From: Bacillota bacterium
GTDB lineage: Bacteria > Bacillota > UBA4882 > UBA8346
Assembly: GCA_023426245.1 (NCBI GenBank)
Contig: JAFABB010000015.1
Location: 1-61,512 of the forward strand
DNA: 61,512 nt
Reading direction: 5' to 3'
Part shown: piece by piece, positions 23,371 through 31,932 of the stretch
Layout: every line of letters starts with the position of its first letter
Numbering within the stretch: position 1 is the first letter of the stretch
Translations under genes and position numbers: made by a program
Notes under the pieces: model-generated
Seen by the model: the letters and a program-made list of their open reading frames with translations, nothing else
The model's database searches: none
Told to the model about the DNA's origin: nothing

Positions 23371-24051
23371 TTACCGTTTCATCTTCCCAATCAACGCCTT
23401 GGTTTCCTCATCGATACACAACGACTCTCTGATTTTCTGGAGCGCTTTATTAAAAGTAAAGGTATCCCAATGGTTCTCTTGTAAATAGGGCATGGTTTTT
23501 TCAGGGAATTTCACAAAACAAATCGAAACCACCCAGGCTACCGCCATTTTAGCATAATAACCATCATGGTTTACATGGTTTAAACTCACCAGCACTCTGT
23601 CAATGTACTCTTGATTCAGGTAAAAATTCAGCAGCATGACCACAGCAAAACGGATTTCAAATTCTCTATCAGAACGCAAATAGGGCTGTAAAAATTCCCA
23701 GACCCGTATCATATGGCCCTGGGTAATTTTTAGATTGCTGCAAAAACTGTCGCAAACTCCCCAATTATTAATTTTAGGTATAAAATCGGCGGTATAATGC
23801 AGAATTTCCTCAATATCCCCTTTGGCATAGCCAATGACCAAACCCTGTAACATGATTTCTTCATAATAATCGTCTTGTGCTGCCGATAAAAAGCCCTGCC
23901 AGTCCCCTTTGGCGACTTCTTTGGCCAGCTTCCTGATGGCCGGGAGTCTGACTCCCAAAATATTATCGATTCCGGGGAGCAATCCGCTCTGAAACTTCCG
24001 GTAGGGTTCGTCCGCCAACTCAAAAATGCGTTCCCTTAAGGTTTTTCCCAT
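23371..24051 (-). CDS. DNA alkylation repair protein, AlkD-like
   Basis: 226 residues of HEAT-like helical repeats. Motifs LLPGIDNILGVRLPAIRKLAKE near the start, YYEEIMLQGLVIGYAK, NNWGVCDSFCS and RFAVVMLLNFYLN are those of the AlkD/AlkC superfamily, monofunctional glycosylases that remove positively charged alkylated bases. NNWGVCDSFC includes the Trp and Asp of the active-site region. The family also contains members of unknown activity, so catalysis is inferred. The start is ATG 24051, 19 bases after the asparaginase stop. Confidence 0.85.
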   Translation of the reverse strand: MGKTLRERIFELADEPYRKFQSGLLPGIDNILGVRLPAIRKLAKEVAKGDWQGFLSAAQDDYYEEIMLQGLVIGYAKGDIEEILHYTADFIPKINNWGVCDSFCSNLKITQGHMIRVWEFLQPYLRSDREFEIRFAVVMLLNFYLNQEYIDRVLVSLNHVNHDGYYAKMAVAWVVSICFVKFPEKTMPYLQENHWDTFTFNKALQKIRESLCIDEETKALIGKMKR

Positions 24052-24070
24052 GATGTAACCACTCTTCTTT

Positions 24071-25063
24071 TTAATACTCCCAAAACATCCGTTGGATGGT
24101 AGCTGGATCAGCCGTCTTGGTAAGGGCCATGGCTAAAAGGATGCTTGCTTTTTGAGGATTGAGGGTGTCGGAAACGATAAAATTACTCAAATCATCATTG
24201 ATGGCCCCATTCCGGGTAACAATCCCGCTACTGACCCGGGTGCTCCGAACCACTACCACTCCTTGGGCCTGAATATCCATAAAAATATTTTTCATCATCT
24301 TCGACATATTGCCGTTTCCCAGACCGGCATAGACCAGTCCTTTAACTCCGGCGGCAACGGCGGCCTGTGCCAGTACGCCAAGATTGCCCACATGTCCGTA
24401 AATAATTTCAACCGGAGGAAGTTCGCTAAGGCCGTCAATGACGAATTCACTCATATCGGTGTGTTTACGGGTAGGTTGCCGGTAAAAATGGGGCTCCCCT
24501 TCCATGAGATATCCGATATAACCAAGCTCCGGAGCTTTAAAGCTATCTTGAAGGGAGGTATTGGTCTTGGTGACTTCCCGGCTGGAATTGATGGTATTGT
24601 TCAACGTCACCAAAACCCCTTTGCCGGATGCTTCTTTACTAGCCGCCAGAATAATGGCGTTATAAAGATTCATGGGTCCGTCGGAGCTAAGCGCGGAAGC
24701 CGGGCGCATCGCCCCCACTACAACGACCGGCTTATTGCTTTTTACTACCAAATTGAGAAAATAAGCGGTTTCTTCCAAAGTATCGGTCCCATGGGTAACA
24801 ACCACGCCGTCAATCTCCGGCGAGGAGAGCAAAACATTGATGCGACCGGCAAGAGTAAGCCAGATTTGATGGGTCATTTCCGCACTGTCAATCTGAGCGA
24901 TCTGCTCGCTGGAAATACGGGCGATGCTGCGGAGAGGCTCGGAAATATCTTTCGTAATCGCTTCAATCGGCAAAATAGCCGGCTGATAGCAGGCCGTATC
25001 GGTAATCGAATTGGAAACCCCGGCAATTGTTCCACCGGTTGCGAGTATAACAATGTTTTTCAT
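24071..25063 (-). CDS. ansA: L-asparaginase (type I/II family)
   Basis: 330 residues. The two signature regions are present: ATGGTIAG with the nucleophile Thr at 12, and VVTHGTDTLEETAYF with Thr93-Asp94. A GAMRPASALSSDGPMNLYNAI block follows, as in the family. There is no signal peptide, so it is a cytosolic enzyme that hydrolyses asparagine to aspartate and ammonia. It is followed 19 bases later by the AlkD-like gene. The symbol is for the family; ansA and ansB cannot be told apart with certainty here. Confidence 0.9.
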   Translation of the reverse strand: MKNIVILATGGTIAGVSNSITDTACYQPAILPIEAITKDISEPLRSIARISSEQIAQIDSAEMTHQIWLTLAGRINVLLSSPEIDGVVVTHGTDTLEETAYFLNLVVKSNKPVVVVGAMRPASALSSDGPMNLYNAIILAASKEASGKGVLVTLNNTINSSREVTKTNTSLQDSFKAPELGYIGYLMEGEPHFYRQPTRKHTDMSEFVIDGLSELPPVEIIYGHVGNLGVLAQAAVAAGVKGLVYAGLGNGNMSKMMKNIFMDIQAQGVVVVRSTRVSSGIVTRNGAINDDLSNFIVSDTLNPQKASILLAMALTKTADPATIQRMFWEY

Positions 25064-25178
25064 AGAGAATTTCCCTTTTCATAATGATGCAACATATAAA
25101 AAACACTTCTAAAATTATATCATATTCCAACATTCTTTTCGTCATTCAGCGCACTCATCCCCAGTACGAAAATCATTT

Positions 25179-25316
25179 ATTCCGTCACAGAAATAATTCT
25201 TTCTGTCGTTCAATGAATTCATTCTGTCATAGAAATAATTCTTTCTGTCGTTCAATGTATCGATTCTGTTCGAAAATCATTCTTTTTTATCATCCAATCA
25301 ATTCATTCCGTCACAA
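25179..25316. repeat. 42-bp tandem repeat (3.3 copies)
   Basis: Units begin at 25179, 25221, 25263 and 25305 (partial). Units 1 and 2 are nearly identical, the third has diverged, the fourth is 12 bases. The core reads AGAAATAATTCTTTCTGTCG. There is no spacer between units, so it is a minisatellite and not a CRISPR. It lies in the 452-base gap between the asparaginase and livF genes. Confidence 0.85.
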
Positions 25317-25362
25317 AACCCACTATGATCGGTATATTGGCTCAAACGATACGATAAAAAAA

Positions 25363-25390
25363 TAAGTTCCAAACGGGACTTACTTTTTTT
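25363..25390 (-). terminator. Terminator of the liv operon
   Basis: Hairpin with arms TAAGTTCC and GGGACTTA (one G-T pair) and AAAC loop, flanked by a run of A on the left and T on the right. On the minus strand it ends in seven T, and lies about 125 bases past the livF stop. It could also terminate plus-strand transcription. Confidence 0.7.
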
Positions 25391-25515
25391 GGCTTTCCTA
25401 TTTTAATAAGATGAGTCGATTGACACTTGGGCGTCGGCGGCTTAAAGTGCCATTAGCATGCAGTGCAAAAACATTACCTTGCGAAAATATAAAGTTTGAA
25501 TCCCTTTCTCAGCAG

Positions 25516-26277
25516 TTACCCGGCAGAAAGCTGGTTCGGCCCTTTTTTATTGCCCAGATAGGCCTCTTTGACCCGGCTATCCTGAGCCAGATTAGCGGCC
25601 GACCCTTCCAGGGCAATCCGTCCATTCTCCAATACATAGCCGCGGTGGGCAATTTTCAAAGCCATATTGGCGTTTTGTTCCACTAAAAGAATGGTCGTTC
25701 CTTTGGCGTTAATTTCCTGGATCGCTTTAAAAACTTCTTTCACTAAAATCGGCGAAAGTCCCATCGAAGGTTCATCGAGTAACATCACCCGGCAGTCACT
25801 CATCATGGCCCGGCCGAGGGCCAGCATCTGCTGCTCGCCGCCGCTTAAAGTCCCGGCAATTTGGGATTGCCTTTCCTCCAACCGGGGGAACAGTTCAAAA
25901 ACTCCCCGGTATAATTTATTCAGGGTGTTGGAACCCGGTGCTTTCTTTACAGTCCAGGTCGCTAATTTCAGGTTCTCCTGTACCGTCAGGCTTGGAAAAA
26001 TCCCCCGTCCTTCGGGTACGTGCGCAATTCCCAAAGCGACCACCTGATGAGCCAGACGGTTGTTTAGACTACTTCCTTGATAAATAATTTCCCCTTCGGT
26101 CATCGGCAACATTCTGGAGATTGCCCGAAGCGTGGTGGTTTTTCCGGCTCCATTGGCCCCTAGCAAAGAAACGATTTCCCCCTCGTTAATTTGAAGCGTA
26201 ATATGGTGCAAAGCCTTAATAGCCCCATAGGCTACCGATAACTGTTTGATTTCCAAAAGACCCGGCGTGGCGTTCAT
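25516..26277 (-). CDS. livF: Branched-chain amino acid ABC transporter ATPase LivF
   Basis: 253 residues. Walker A GANGAGKTT, the ABC signature LSGGEQQMLALGRAM and Walker B VMLLDEPSMGLSP are intact, and the shortened C-terminal part typical of LivF is present. It couples ATP hydrolysis to import of branched-chain amino acids with LivG. The start overlaps the livG stop by 4 bases (ATGA). It is the last gene of the liv operon; the terminator is at 25363-25390. Confidence 0.95.
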   Translation of the reverse strand: MNATPGLLEIKQLSVAYGAIKALHHITLQINEGEIVSLLGANGAGKTTTLRAISRMLPMTEGEIIYQGSSLNNRLAHQVVALGIAHVPEGRGIFPSLTVQENLKLATWTVKKAPGSNTLNKLYRGVFELFPRLEERQSQIAGTLSGGEQQMLALGRAMMSDCRVMLLDEPSMGLSPILVKEVFKAIQEINAKGTTILLVEQNANMALKIAHRGYVLENGRIALEGSAANLAQDSRVKEAYLGNKKGPNQLSAG

Positions 26278-27050
26278 CCCGCAGCCTCCTCTTCTCCCAA
26301 GTAAGCCTTGATGACCATGGGATTGTTGGTTACCTCATCCGGCTTACCGGCCGCAATCGTCCGTCCGAAATCCATCACCTGAATATATTGACAAAGTTCC
26401 ATAACCACCGGCATTTGATGCTCTATCAGTAAAATCGACAAATTGAAATCCTGGTGAACCCGGTGAATCAGGTCAATTAATTCCCGCACTTCGGTCGGGT
26501 TCATCCCGGCCGCCGGTTCGTCCAATAACAACACTCTCGGCTGTGTCGCCAGGGCTCTGGCAATTTCCAGCCTTCGTTGTTCCCCATAGGGCAAATTTTT
26601 AGCCAGTTCATTTCTACGGTCCACCAACCCAAACCGGTTTAGATACTCCAAACTTTCTTCCCGGATCTGCCTTTCTCTGCTACGGAAATGAGGGGAAGCG
26701 CAAATCGCATCCCAGAGATGATAACCGATCCGGTTATGCATCGCCATTTTGATATTATCCAACACCGACATCTGGTCAAAGAGACGGATATTTTGAAAAG
26801 TGCGGGAAATGCCGGCCCGGGCCAGGGCATCTGAGGAGAGTCCGGTGATCTCTTTTTCTTCGAGCCACATTTTGCCCGCATCCGGTTTATAAACTCCGGT
26901 GATCAAATTAAAAACCGTCGTTTTGCCGGCCCCGTTGGGTCCGATGATCCCATGAATCGCCCTTTCACCGAGTTCTAACGTAAAATCAAGCGTGGCGGTA
27001 AGCCCACCGAAGGATTTGGAGAGTTTTTCCGTCTTAAGCACGTGTTTCAA
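26274..27050 (-). CDS. livG: Branched-chain amino acid ABC transporter ATPase LivG
   Basis: 258 residues. Walker A GPNGAGKTT, a diverged signature LPYGEQRRLEIARAL (the LivG form) and Walker B VLLLDEPAAGMNP are present, with an extended segment after the Q-loop (RIGYHLWDAICASPHF) as usual for LivG. It is the second ATPase of the transporter. The start overlaps the livM stop by 17 bases. Confidence 0.95.
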   Translation of the reverse strand: MKHVLKTEKLSKSFGGLTATLDFTLELGERAIHGIIGPNGAGKTTVFNLITGVYKPDAGKMWLEEKEITGLSSDALARAGISRTFQNIRLFDQMSVLDNIKMAMHNRIGYHLWDAICASPHFRSRERQIREESLEYLNRFGLVDRRNELAKNLPYGEQRRLEIARALATQPRVLLLDEPAAGMNPTEVRELIDLIHRVHQDFNLSILLIEHQMPVVMELCQYIQVMDFGRTIAAGKPDEVTNNPMVIKAYLGEEEAAG

Positions 27051-28053
27051 TGACCGGTTCCTCCTCTCGAGAACTGAGCCACCGCCACTCGCGATTACCC
27101 ATTAACCCATATTGCCTGGTCAACATGATGATGATTAGTACCAAAGGACTGACTATCATCCGCCACTCAGCCAGGCGGGGAGAAATCATGCTGAGCACAT
27201 TGCGGAGAATTTCCATCATCAAGGTATAAAAAACGGCTCCCAGGATAGAGCCGGAAAGGCTGCCCATCCCCCCCAGATAGAGCATGACCAAAATTTCAGT
27301 GGTTTTAATGTAATCAAAACTTTTCGGGGTAATAAATTGCTGATACTGGGCCCACAGGCCTCCGGCCAAACCCGCAAAAGTGGCGGCTACGGTAAAGGCG
27401 ATATTTTTAACCCGGTTAATATTGACACCCATGAGTTCACTGGCAATGGTATTTTCCCGGATCGAAACCCAAAGCCGTCCGTAGTTCGAATTCACCAGAT
27501 TTCGCAGAATTGCATAAGTCAAAACGACGCAGAGCCCCACGACGATCAAATTGGTTCCCTTGGGTATTCCAACCAATCCCCGGGGACCGCCAACATAATC
27601 AATATTCTGGATGGCATTGACGATAATCATGTTAAAACCCAGGGTAATAATGGCCAAATAATCCCCAATGGTTTTAAAGGTAACGAGCCCGATCAAATAC
27701 CCGATCAATCCGGCGGCAATTGCGCCTCCGCTTAAGGAAAGCATTAACCGAAATACCAACGGCAGATTGAAATGAATGGCTATCAAGGAAGCCGTATAGG
27801 CGCCGATGGCCATAAAACCGGCGTGTCCGAGGGTAAACTCTCCCAAATAGCCGTTAACAATATTTAAACTTGATACCAATATGATATTCATCCCAATAAT
27901 CGTCAGGACATGGATGTAATACTGGTTAAACAAGTCGCATTCACCGAGAAAAAAGAGCACCATGATTACAATTAAGAAAACGAGTGCAACCGGCCAAAAA
28001 CTAAACAAGGTCGATTGGAATAAGGCCTTTGGCTTTAATAACGGTTCAGACAT
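27034..28053 (-). CDS. livM: Branched-chain amino acid permease LivM
   Basis: 339 residues with about nine transmembrane helices. The family motif NGYLGEFTLGHAGFMAIGAYTAS is present, as is the conserved cytoplasmic loop RENTIASELMGVN (the EAA-like coupling loop to the ATPase). It forms the channel with LivH. The N-terminal 20 residues are a soluble leader, usual for this family. The livH stop lies 4 bases upstream. Confidence 0.94.
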   Translation of the reverse strand: MSEPLLKPKALFQSTLFSFWPVALVFLIVIMVLFFLGECDLFNQYYIHVLTIIGMNIILVSSLNIVNGYLGEFTLGHAGFMAIGAYTASLIAIHFNLPLVFRLMLSLSGGAIAAGLIGYLIGLVTFKTIGDYLAIITLGFNMIIVNAIQNIDYVGGPRGLVGIPKGTNLIVVGLCVVLTYAILRNLVNSNYGRLWVSIRENTIASELMGVNINRVKNIAFTVAATFAGLAGGLWAQYQQFITPKSFDYIKTTEILVMLYLGGMGSLSGSILGAVFYTLMMEILRNVLSMISPRLAEWRMIVSPLVLIIIMLTRQYGLMGNREWRWLSSREEEPVIETRA

Positions 28054-28057
28054 TCTC

Positions 28058-28939
28058 TCACACCTTCTTTATCATTGGCTTACCCATAATTCCGCTAGGC
28101 CAAATCAGTAATAAGATAATCAGCAGCCCAAAGGCTATTCCATTTTTTAGATTGGAAGAAAGATAGGCCACTGTCAAAACTTCCACGCCCGCCAGGAGGA
28201 ATGATCCTAAAACTGCGCCTTCGATCGAACCAATCCCGCCGATAACAGCGGCTATAAAAGCCTTCCACCCGAGATCGATTCCCATATACGGATCAATGGA
28301 ATAAGCCTGCCCGTAAAAAACTCCGCCCGCAGCAGCCAGGGCCGATCCAATTGCAAAGGTAACCATGATAATCCAATTTAAATTGATCCCCATCAACGGG
28401 ACTACATCCTGATTGTCGGCAACAGCCCGCATGGCCGTGCCAACCATCGTCTTATTGACCACGAACCACAAAATACCCATCAAAAATAACGATACTACAA
28501 TAATTAAGATCTTGTCTTCCGTAACCACAATACCGTTAAACAACTTTAAAACATTATTCGGCAACTGCGCCGGCAACTGTCGGGTTTCGGGTCCGACCAG
28601 CAGCCGGACGATATTCTCCAAAAAATAACCGACTCCCAGCGCCGTAATAACCAATGACATCCTTTGGGCCTTGCGAAGTTTACGATAAGCGACTCTTTCA
28701 ATGGTGACTCCCGCCAAAGCCGTAAGCAACATAGCCAGGGGCATCATAATAACCAGCGGCATACCGCTGATACAAGTAACCAGCAAAAACCCGATAAATC
28801 CTCCCAGCATAAAAATATCGCCGTGGGCAAAGTTTATCAGGCGAATTATCCCGTAAACCATGCTATATCCAAGGGCTATCAGAGCATAAACCGCCCCTAA
28901 CTGGGCTGCATTCAATATTTGTTGAATGACAATCTCCAA
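28058..28939 (-). CDS. livH: Branched-chain amino acid permease LivH
   Basis: 293 residues with about eight transmembrane helices. It has the LivH motifs GAVYALIALGYSMVYGIIRLINFAHGD near the N-terminus and the coupling loop MRAVADNQDVVPLMGIN. The start codon is ATG 28939. Between livH and livK is a 383-base gap that holds the interrupted dispersed repeat and a MITE, so livK may be on a separate transcript or linked by read-through. Confidence 0.94.
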   Translation of the reverse strand: MEIVIQQILNAAQLGAVYALIALGYSMVYGIIRLINFAHGDIFMLGGFIGFLLVTCISGMPLVIMMPLAMLLTALAGVTIERVAYRKLRKAQRMSLVITALGVGYFLENIVRLLVGPETRQLPAQLPNNVLKLFNGIVVTEDKILIIVVSLFLMGILWFVVNKTMVGTAMRAVADNQDVVPLMGINLNWIIMVTFAIGSALAAAGGVFYGQAYSIDPYMGIDLGWKAFIAAVIGGIGSIEGAVLGSFLLAGVEVLTVAYLSSNLKNGIAFGLLIILLLIWPSGIMGKPMIKKV

Positions 28940-29065
28940 GGGTTAACTCCCCCCGCCTTTTTAAATAAAAATATTGATAGTCTTTAACGTTCCAAGTCCA
29001 GCATCCAGCACTCTCTCACTTGCGGCAATAGCTCCCTCAGCCAAGGCAATCAAAGGATGAAAACG

Positions 29066-29293
29066 GCCTAAACCCGGACCCTATCCCTTAAAAGGAATCA
29101 GTATTCTTTTGGGGTTTTAATCATTTAGGCTCCGAAATAAGGGGCTGTTGCAAAATAAGATTTGTCGATAGAGAAATACGATATATGGAAAACTTTACCC
29201 ATTATTGATGTCTCATTGATTTTAATCACTTTTGCAACAGCCTCTCAAGATTCAGCCAATTCCCTTGCAGGGAAAGGGTAAAGCATTTAGGCA
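29066..29293 (-). repeat. Dispersed structured repeat, copy interrupted by MITE B
   Basis: Two blocks, 29066-29132 and 29246-29293, match the ends of 10564-10707 in reverse orientation; the MITE at 29141-29245 separates them. The first contains the covarying hairpin, the second the shared GCCTAAA/TTTACCC end and the GGGAATTGGCTG segment. Outer ends are GCCTAAA and TTTAGGC, an inverted repeat. Confidence 0.7.
29141..29245. mobile_element. MITE-like element, copy B
   Basis: 105 bases with inverted ends GGGGCTGTTGCAAAA and the complementary TTTGCAACAGCCTC. Its sequence matches the reverse complement of 20255-20368 except that about 14 bases of one internal arm are missing, which destroys the inner palindrome. 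It lies inside the dispersed repeat between livK and livH. Confidence 0.8.
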
Positions 29294-29322
29294 AAAATAG
29301 TCCGCTTTCTTTTAGACCTTTA

Positions 29323-30462
29323 TTAGGGATTTACCGCACTGTCGAGCACAAATTTACCATTATCAATCCGGATTACCACAGCGCCTTTTACCGGATCGCC
29401 TGAACCCTCGTAAGTGATGTCCCCGGTTACTCCCTTGAAACCTTTGGTAGCGGCAATCGCATTACGAATCGCCTTGGAATCGGCTTTCCCTGCTTTGGCA
29501 ATGGCTTTGAACAGAATATAAGCCGAGTCATAGGTTAAAGCTGCGGCGGCATCGGGTTTCAGCCCGTATTTCTTTTCATAGGCGGTAATAAAATGTTGAG
29601 CAGCCGGACGTTTGATATCGGGAGAATAATGGTTGGTGAAATAGGTCCCGTCCATATCCTTGCCCCCTAATTTCAGCAATTGGGGATCATCCCAGCCATC
29701 ACTGCCGATCACTGTGCAGGTGAGTCCGAGTTTCCGGGCTTGTTGGATTTGCAGCGGCACTTCATTGAAATAATTGGGTAAGAAAAGGATAGCCGGATTG
29801 GCGCCTTTAATTTTGCTGAGTTGAGCGGAAAAGTCCTTGTCATTGGTATTATAAGTTTCAAAACCTACGATTTTTCCGCCGGCTTTGGTATATTCAGTGC
29901 GGAAAACCTCGGCAATCCCTTTGTTATAGTCACTGGCAACGTCATAGAGCACGGCAGCGGTTTTCTTTTTAAGATTTTTCAGAGCGTATTCCGCTACGAC
30001 CCGGCCCTGGAAAGGATCAATAAAGCAAGCCCGGAAAATATAAGAACGTCCTTTCGTCACGTTGGGATTGGTCGACCAAGGAGTAATTTGAGGAACTTGC
30101 GCGCTCTCCGCGATTGGAGCGCCGGCATTTGAACACTTACTGGCCTGGGAACCGATAATGGCCAGGACTCTGTCTTGATTGATTAACTTTTGAAAGACCG
30201 TAGCGGTTGATTCCGGTTTATTCTCATCATCTTCAATAATAAATTTCACTTTCCGTTTGGAAGAACCTACTTTGATTCCTCCGGCGGCATTGATTTCCGA
30301 TTCCGCCATTAATACGGCATTTTGGGTCGATTGACCCAGCGTTGAAATATCACCGGTCAACGGCGCCGACACACCGATTTTCAATTCATCAGCAGCATAA
30401 CTTATAATTCCCAAACAAATGACAAACATTACGGCAAGGAAAAAGACAACCCATTTTTTCAT
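29323..30462 (-). CDS. livK: Branched-chain amino acid binding protein LivK
   Basis: 379 residues. A signal peptide at 1-24 (MKKWVVFFLAVMFVICLGII, cleavage in SYAADE) has no lipobox Cys, so the mature protein should be soluble in a periplasm. The rest is a type I periplasmic-binding fold: IGVSAPLTGDISTLGQSTQN at the start, AEYALKNLKKKTAAVLYD, GFETYNTNDKDFSAQLSKI and a GVTGDITYEGSGDP block at the end. It delivers ligand to LivHM. AGGAGG lies upstream of ATG 30462. It is the first gene of the transporter set. Confidence 0.93.
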   Translation of the reverse strand: MKKWVVFFLAVMFVICLGIISYAADELKIGVSAPLTGDISTLGQSTQNAVLMAESEINAAGGIKVGSSKRKVKFIIEDDENKPESTATVFQKLINQDRVLAIIGSQASKCSNAGAPIAESAQVPQITPWSTNPNVTKGRSYIFRACFIDPFQGRVVAEYALKNLKKKTAAVLYDVASDYNKGIAEVFRTEYTKAGGKIVGFETYNTNDKDFSAQLSKIKGANPAILFLPNYFNEVPLQIQQARKLGLTCTVIGSDGWDDPQLLKLGGKDMDGTYFTNHYSPDIKRPAAQHFITAYEKKYGLKPDAAAALTYDSAYILFKAIAKAGKADSKAIRNAIAATKGFKGVTGDITYEGSGDPVKGAVVIRIDNGKFVLDSAVNP

Positions 30463-30817
30463 ATTGAAAGTCCTCCTTTTTGAAATGATACGTCAGGTAC
30501 CACAGTCACAGTCATAAAGCGAATAACAAGTCTATCCGAGAGCGCTTTGTGATTACCTCCTTTTGTTTTTAAATTTACAAAAATTGTGAACAATACCGTC
30601 TTTTCAGAAACCTATGGGTCAACTCAATGTGATGTTTATGTTATAAATAGTAGCAAAACCCAACCTGATAATCAAGAGTTTTTAAAACTTCTTTACACAA
30701 CATTTAAGATGATCCATTACATGCGCCTTCTTCATTATGTCTCCGATGATACGAACGAACAATAGTCTTCTTTCCCCTTTTCAAACTGGATCTTTTTAGA
30801 AACACGGGAGTAAAAAT
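30463..30817. other. livK upstream region
   Basis: 355 bases with no supported gene. A minus-strand AGGAGG near 30557 is not followed by a start codon at usable distance, and an 18-codon frame ending over the livK start lacks a ribosome binding site. The interval probably holds the livK promoter; I cannot place its elements with confidence. Confidence 0.4.
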
Positions 30818-30932
30818 AAGCGACTGCCCTGAAAGTAAGTAAATCCGAGAAGAAAAATACAATATATCATATTAAAAAGCGATATATTGCATTTCTGATG
30901 GATTTACCAACTCTTTTTCAGGACAGCCGCTT
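30818..30932. mobile_element. MITE-like element, copy C (divergent ends)
   Basis: 115 bases with imperfect inverted ends (AAGCGACTGCCCTGAAA and the complement of AAGCGGCTGTCCTGAAA) and an internal inverted repeat around AAATACAATATAT and ATATATTGCATTT. The inner core resembles that of 20255-20368, but the ends differ. No coding capacity. Confidence 0.65.
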
Positions 30933-30954
30933 CTAATTCCAGAATGAGAATAAT

Positions 30955-30984
30955 AAAAAAAACCCCGGTATTAGCCGGGGTTTT
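30955..30984 (-). terminator. Terminator of the cold shock gene
   Basis: Ten-base arms AAAACCCCGG and CCGGGGTTTT with a 6-base loop. On the minus strand the hairpin is followed by T residues (the A-run at 30951-30960). It lies 19 bases after the cspA-like stop. Confidence 0.85.
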
Positions 30985-31002
30985 GGGTTTTTCGAATTGA
31001 TA

Positions 31003-31200
31003 TTAAGCTTTGGTAACATTAGCCGCTTGCGGCCCACGTTCGCCTTCAACGATATCGAATTCAACCATTTGGCCTTCTTCTAAGGTTTTGAAACCATCCA
31101 TTTGGATAGCTGAGAAATGAACAAAAACGTCTTTGCCGCCGTCTCTCTCAATAAAGCCAAAACCCTTCTCTGCGTTAAACCATTTTACTTTACCTTGCAT
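31003..31200 (-). CDS. csp: Cold shock protein (CspA family)
   Basis: 65 residues. RNP1 KGFGFIERD and RNP2 VFVHFSAI are intact, as in CspA/CspB/CspD. It binds single-stranded RNA or DNA and acts as an RNA chaperone. AGGAGG lies just upstream of ATG 31200, and a terminator follows the stop. It stands alone. Confidence 0.97.
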   Translation of the reverse strand: MQGKVKWFNAEKGFGFIERDGGKDVFVHFSAIQMDGFKTLEEGQMVEFDIVEGERGPQAANVTKA

Positions 31201-31481
31201 AAACCATTCCTCCTAAAAAAAATCTCTGTGGGGAACCCAAACTCTGGGCCAAAACCACAATACCTACTATAACACAGGAAAATATCAATGTCAAACAAAA
31301 GAAGTTGTGGAATCCAGTACCAAGGCAAATATTGCAAATTTTACTCCATCGGTCGTGTGATAACGACGAGACCCTAAAAATGACATACTTCTTGGATAAT
31401 GAATTTTTAATTATGAATTATTAAACTATTTTAACGCTATTTAATTTTTGAACCGACATGCAAAGCAGAACGGATGATTCT

Positions 31482-31886
31482 TTAGCCGGGGATACTCGTT
31501 TTATTCAGTGCCTGTTCCTTAGTTTTCTTCATTGCTTGAGCCCAGGCATCCCGCAATTCAGTTGAATATCCCAGAATTTCGGATACAATTTTACCGTCTT
31601 TCTGTAAATTGGCCTCAACTAATCTCCGATACATATAATCATACAAAGGGCTTAGGGACTTGGAAATTTCAAATTCCGGCTTCAGAGTCGCCTTAAATTC
31701 CATAATAATATTTTGCGACTTAATCAAGTTATCATGGGCTTTTTGAATGTTTTTTTCGTCAATTCCCTTTTGAGCCTGAATCAAAAACTTCACCAGTCCG
31801 TTGTAAAGCATCAGAGTGAGTTCTTCCGGCTTTGATGTCAGAATTGAGTTGGTTTGATAAACTGCTTGTCCGTTTGCTAATGCCAT
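31482..31886 (-). CDS. fliS: Flagellin export chaperone FliS
   Basis: 134 residues. The pattern YQTNSILTSKPEELTLMLYNGLVKFL at the N-terminus and PLYDYMYRRLVEANLQ in the middle is that of FliS, a small helical protein that binds flagellin C-termini before export. AGGAGG precedes ATG 31886. It lies just after a FliT/FlgN-like gene and fliD, in the usual order. The gap at 31201-31481 upstream on the plus side holds nothing I can identify. Confidence 0.95.
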   Translation of the reverse strand: MALANGQAVYQTNSILTSKPEELTLMLYNGLVKFLIQAQKGIDEKNIQKAHDNLIKSQNIIMEFKATLKPEFEISKSLSPLYDYMYRRLVEANLQKDGKIVSEILGYSTELRDAWAQAMKKTKEQALNKTSIPG

Positions 31887-31932
31887 CGTTAAAACCTCCT
31901 TAGTTTTTGGTGATCATGTCCAGGATTGTCCG

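Noticed and set aside
24152..25084. 310-codon plus-strand frame opposite the asparaginase gene
   Set aside because: It is a shadow of a well-supported gene and has no recognisable domain.
25179..25316. Possible CRISPR array
   Set aside because: Units abut with no spacers and no cas gene is near; it is a tandem repeat.
30463..30520. 18-codon leader peptide overlapping the livK start
   Set aside because: No ribosome binding site and no branched-chain codon run of the kind expected in an attenuator.
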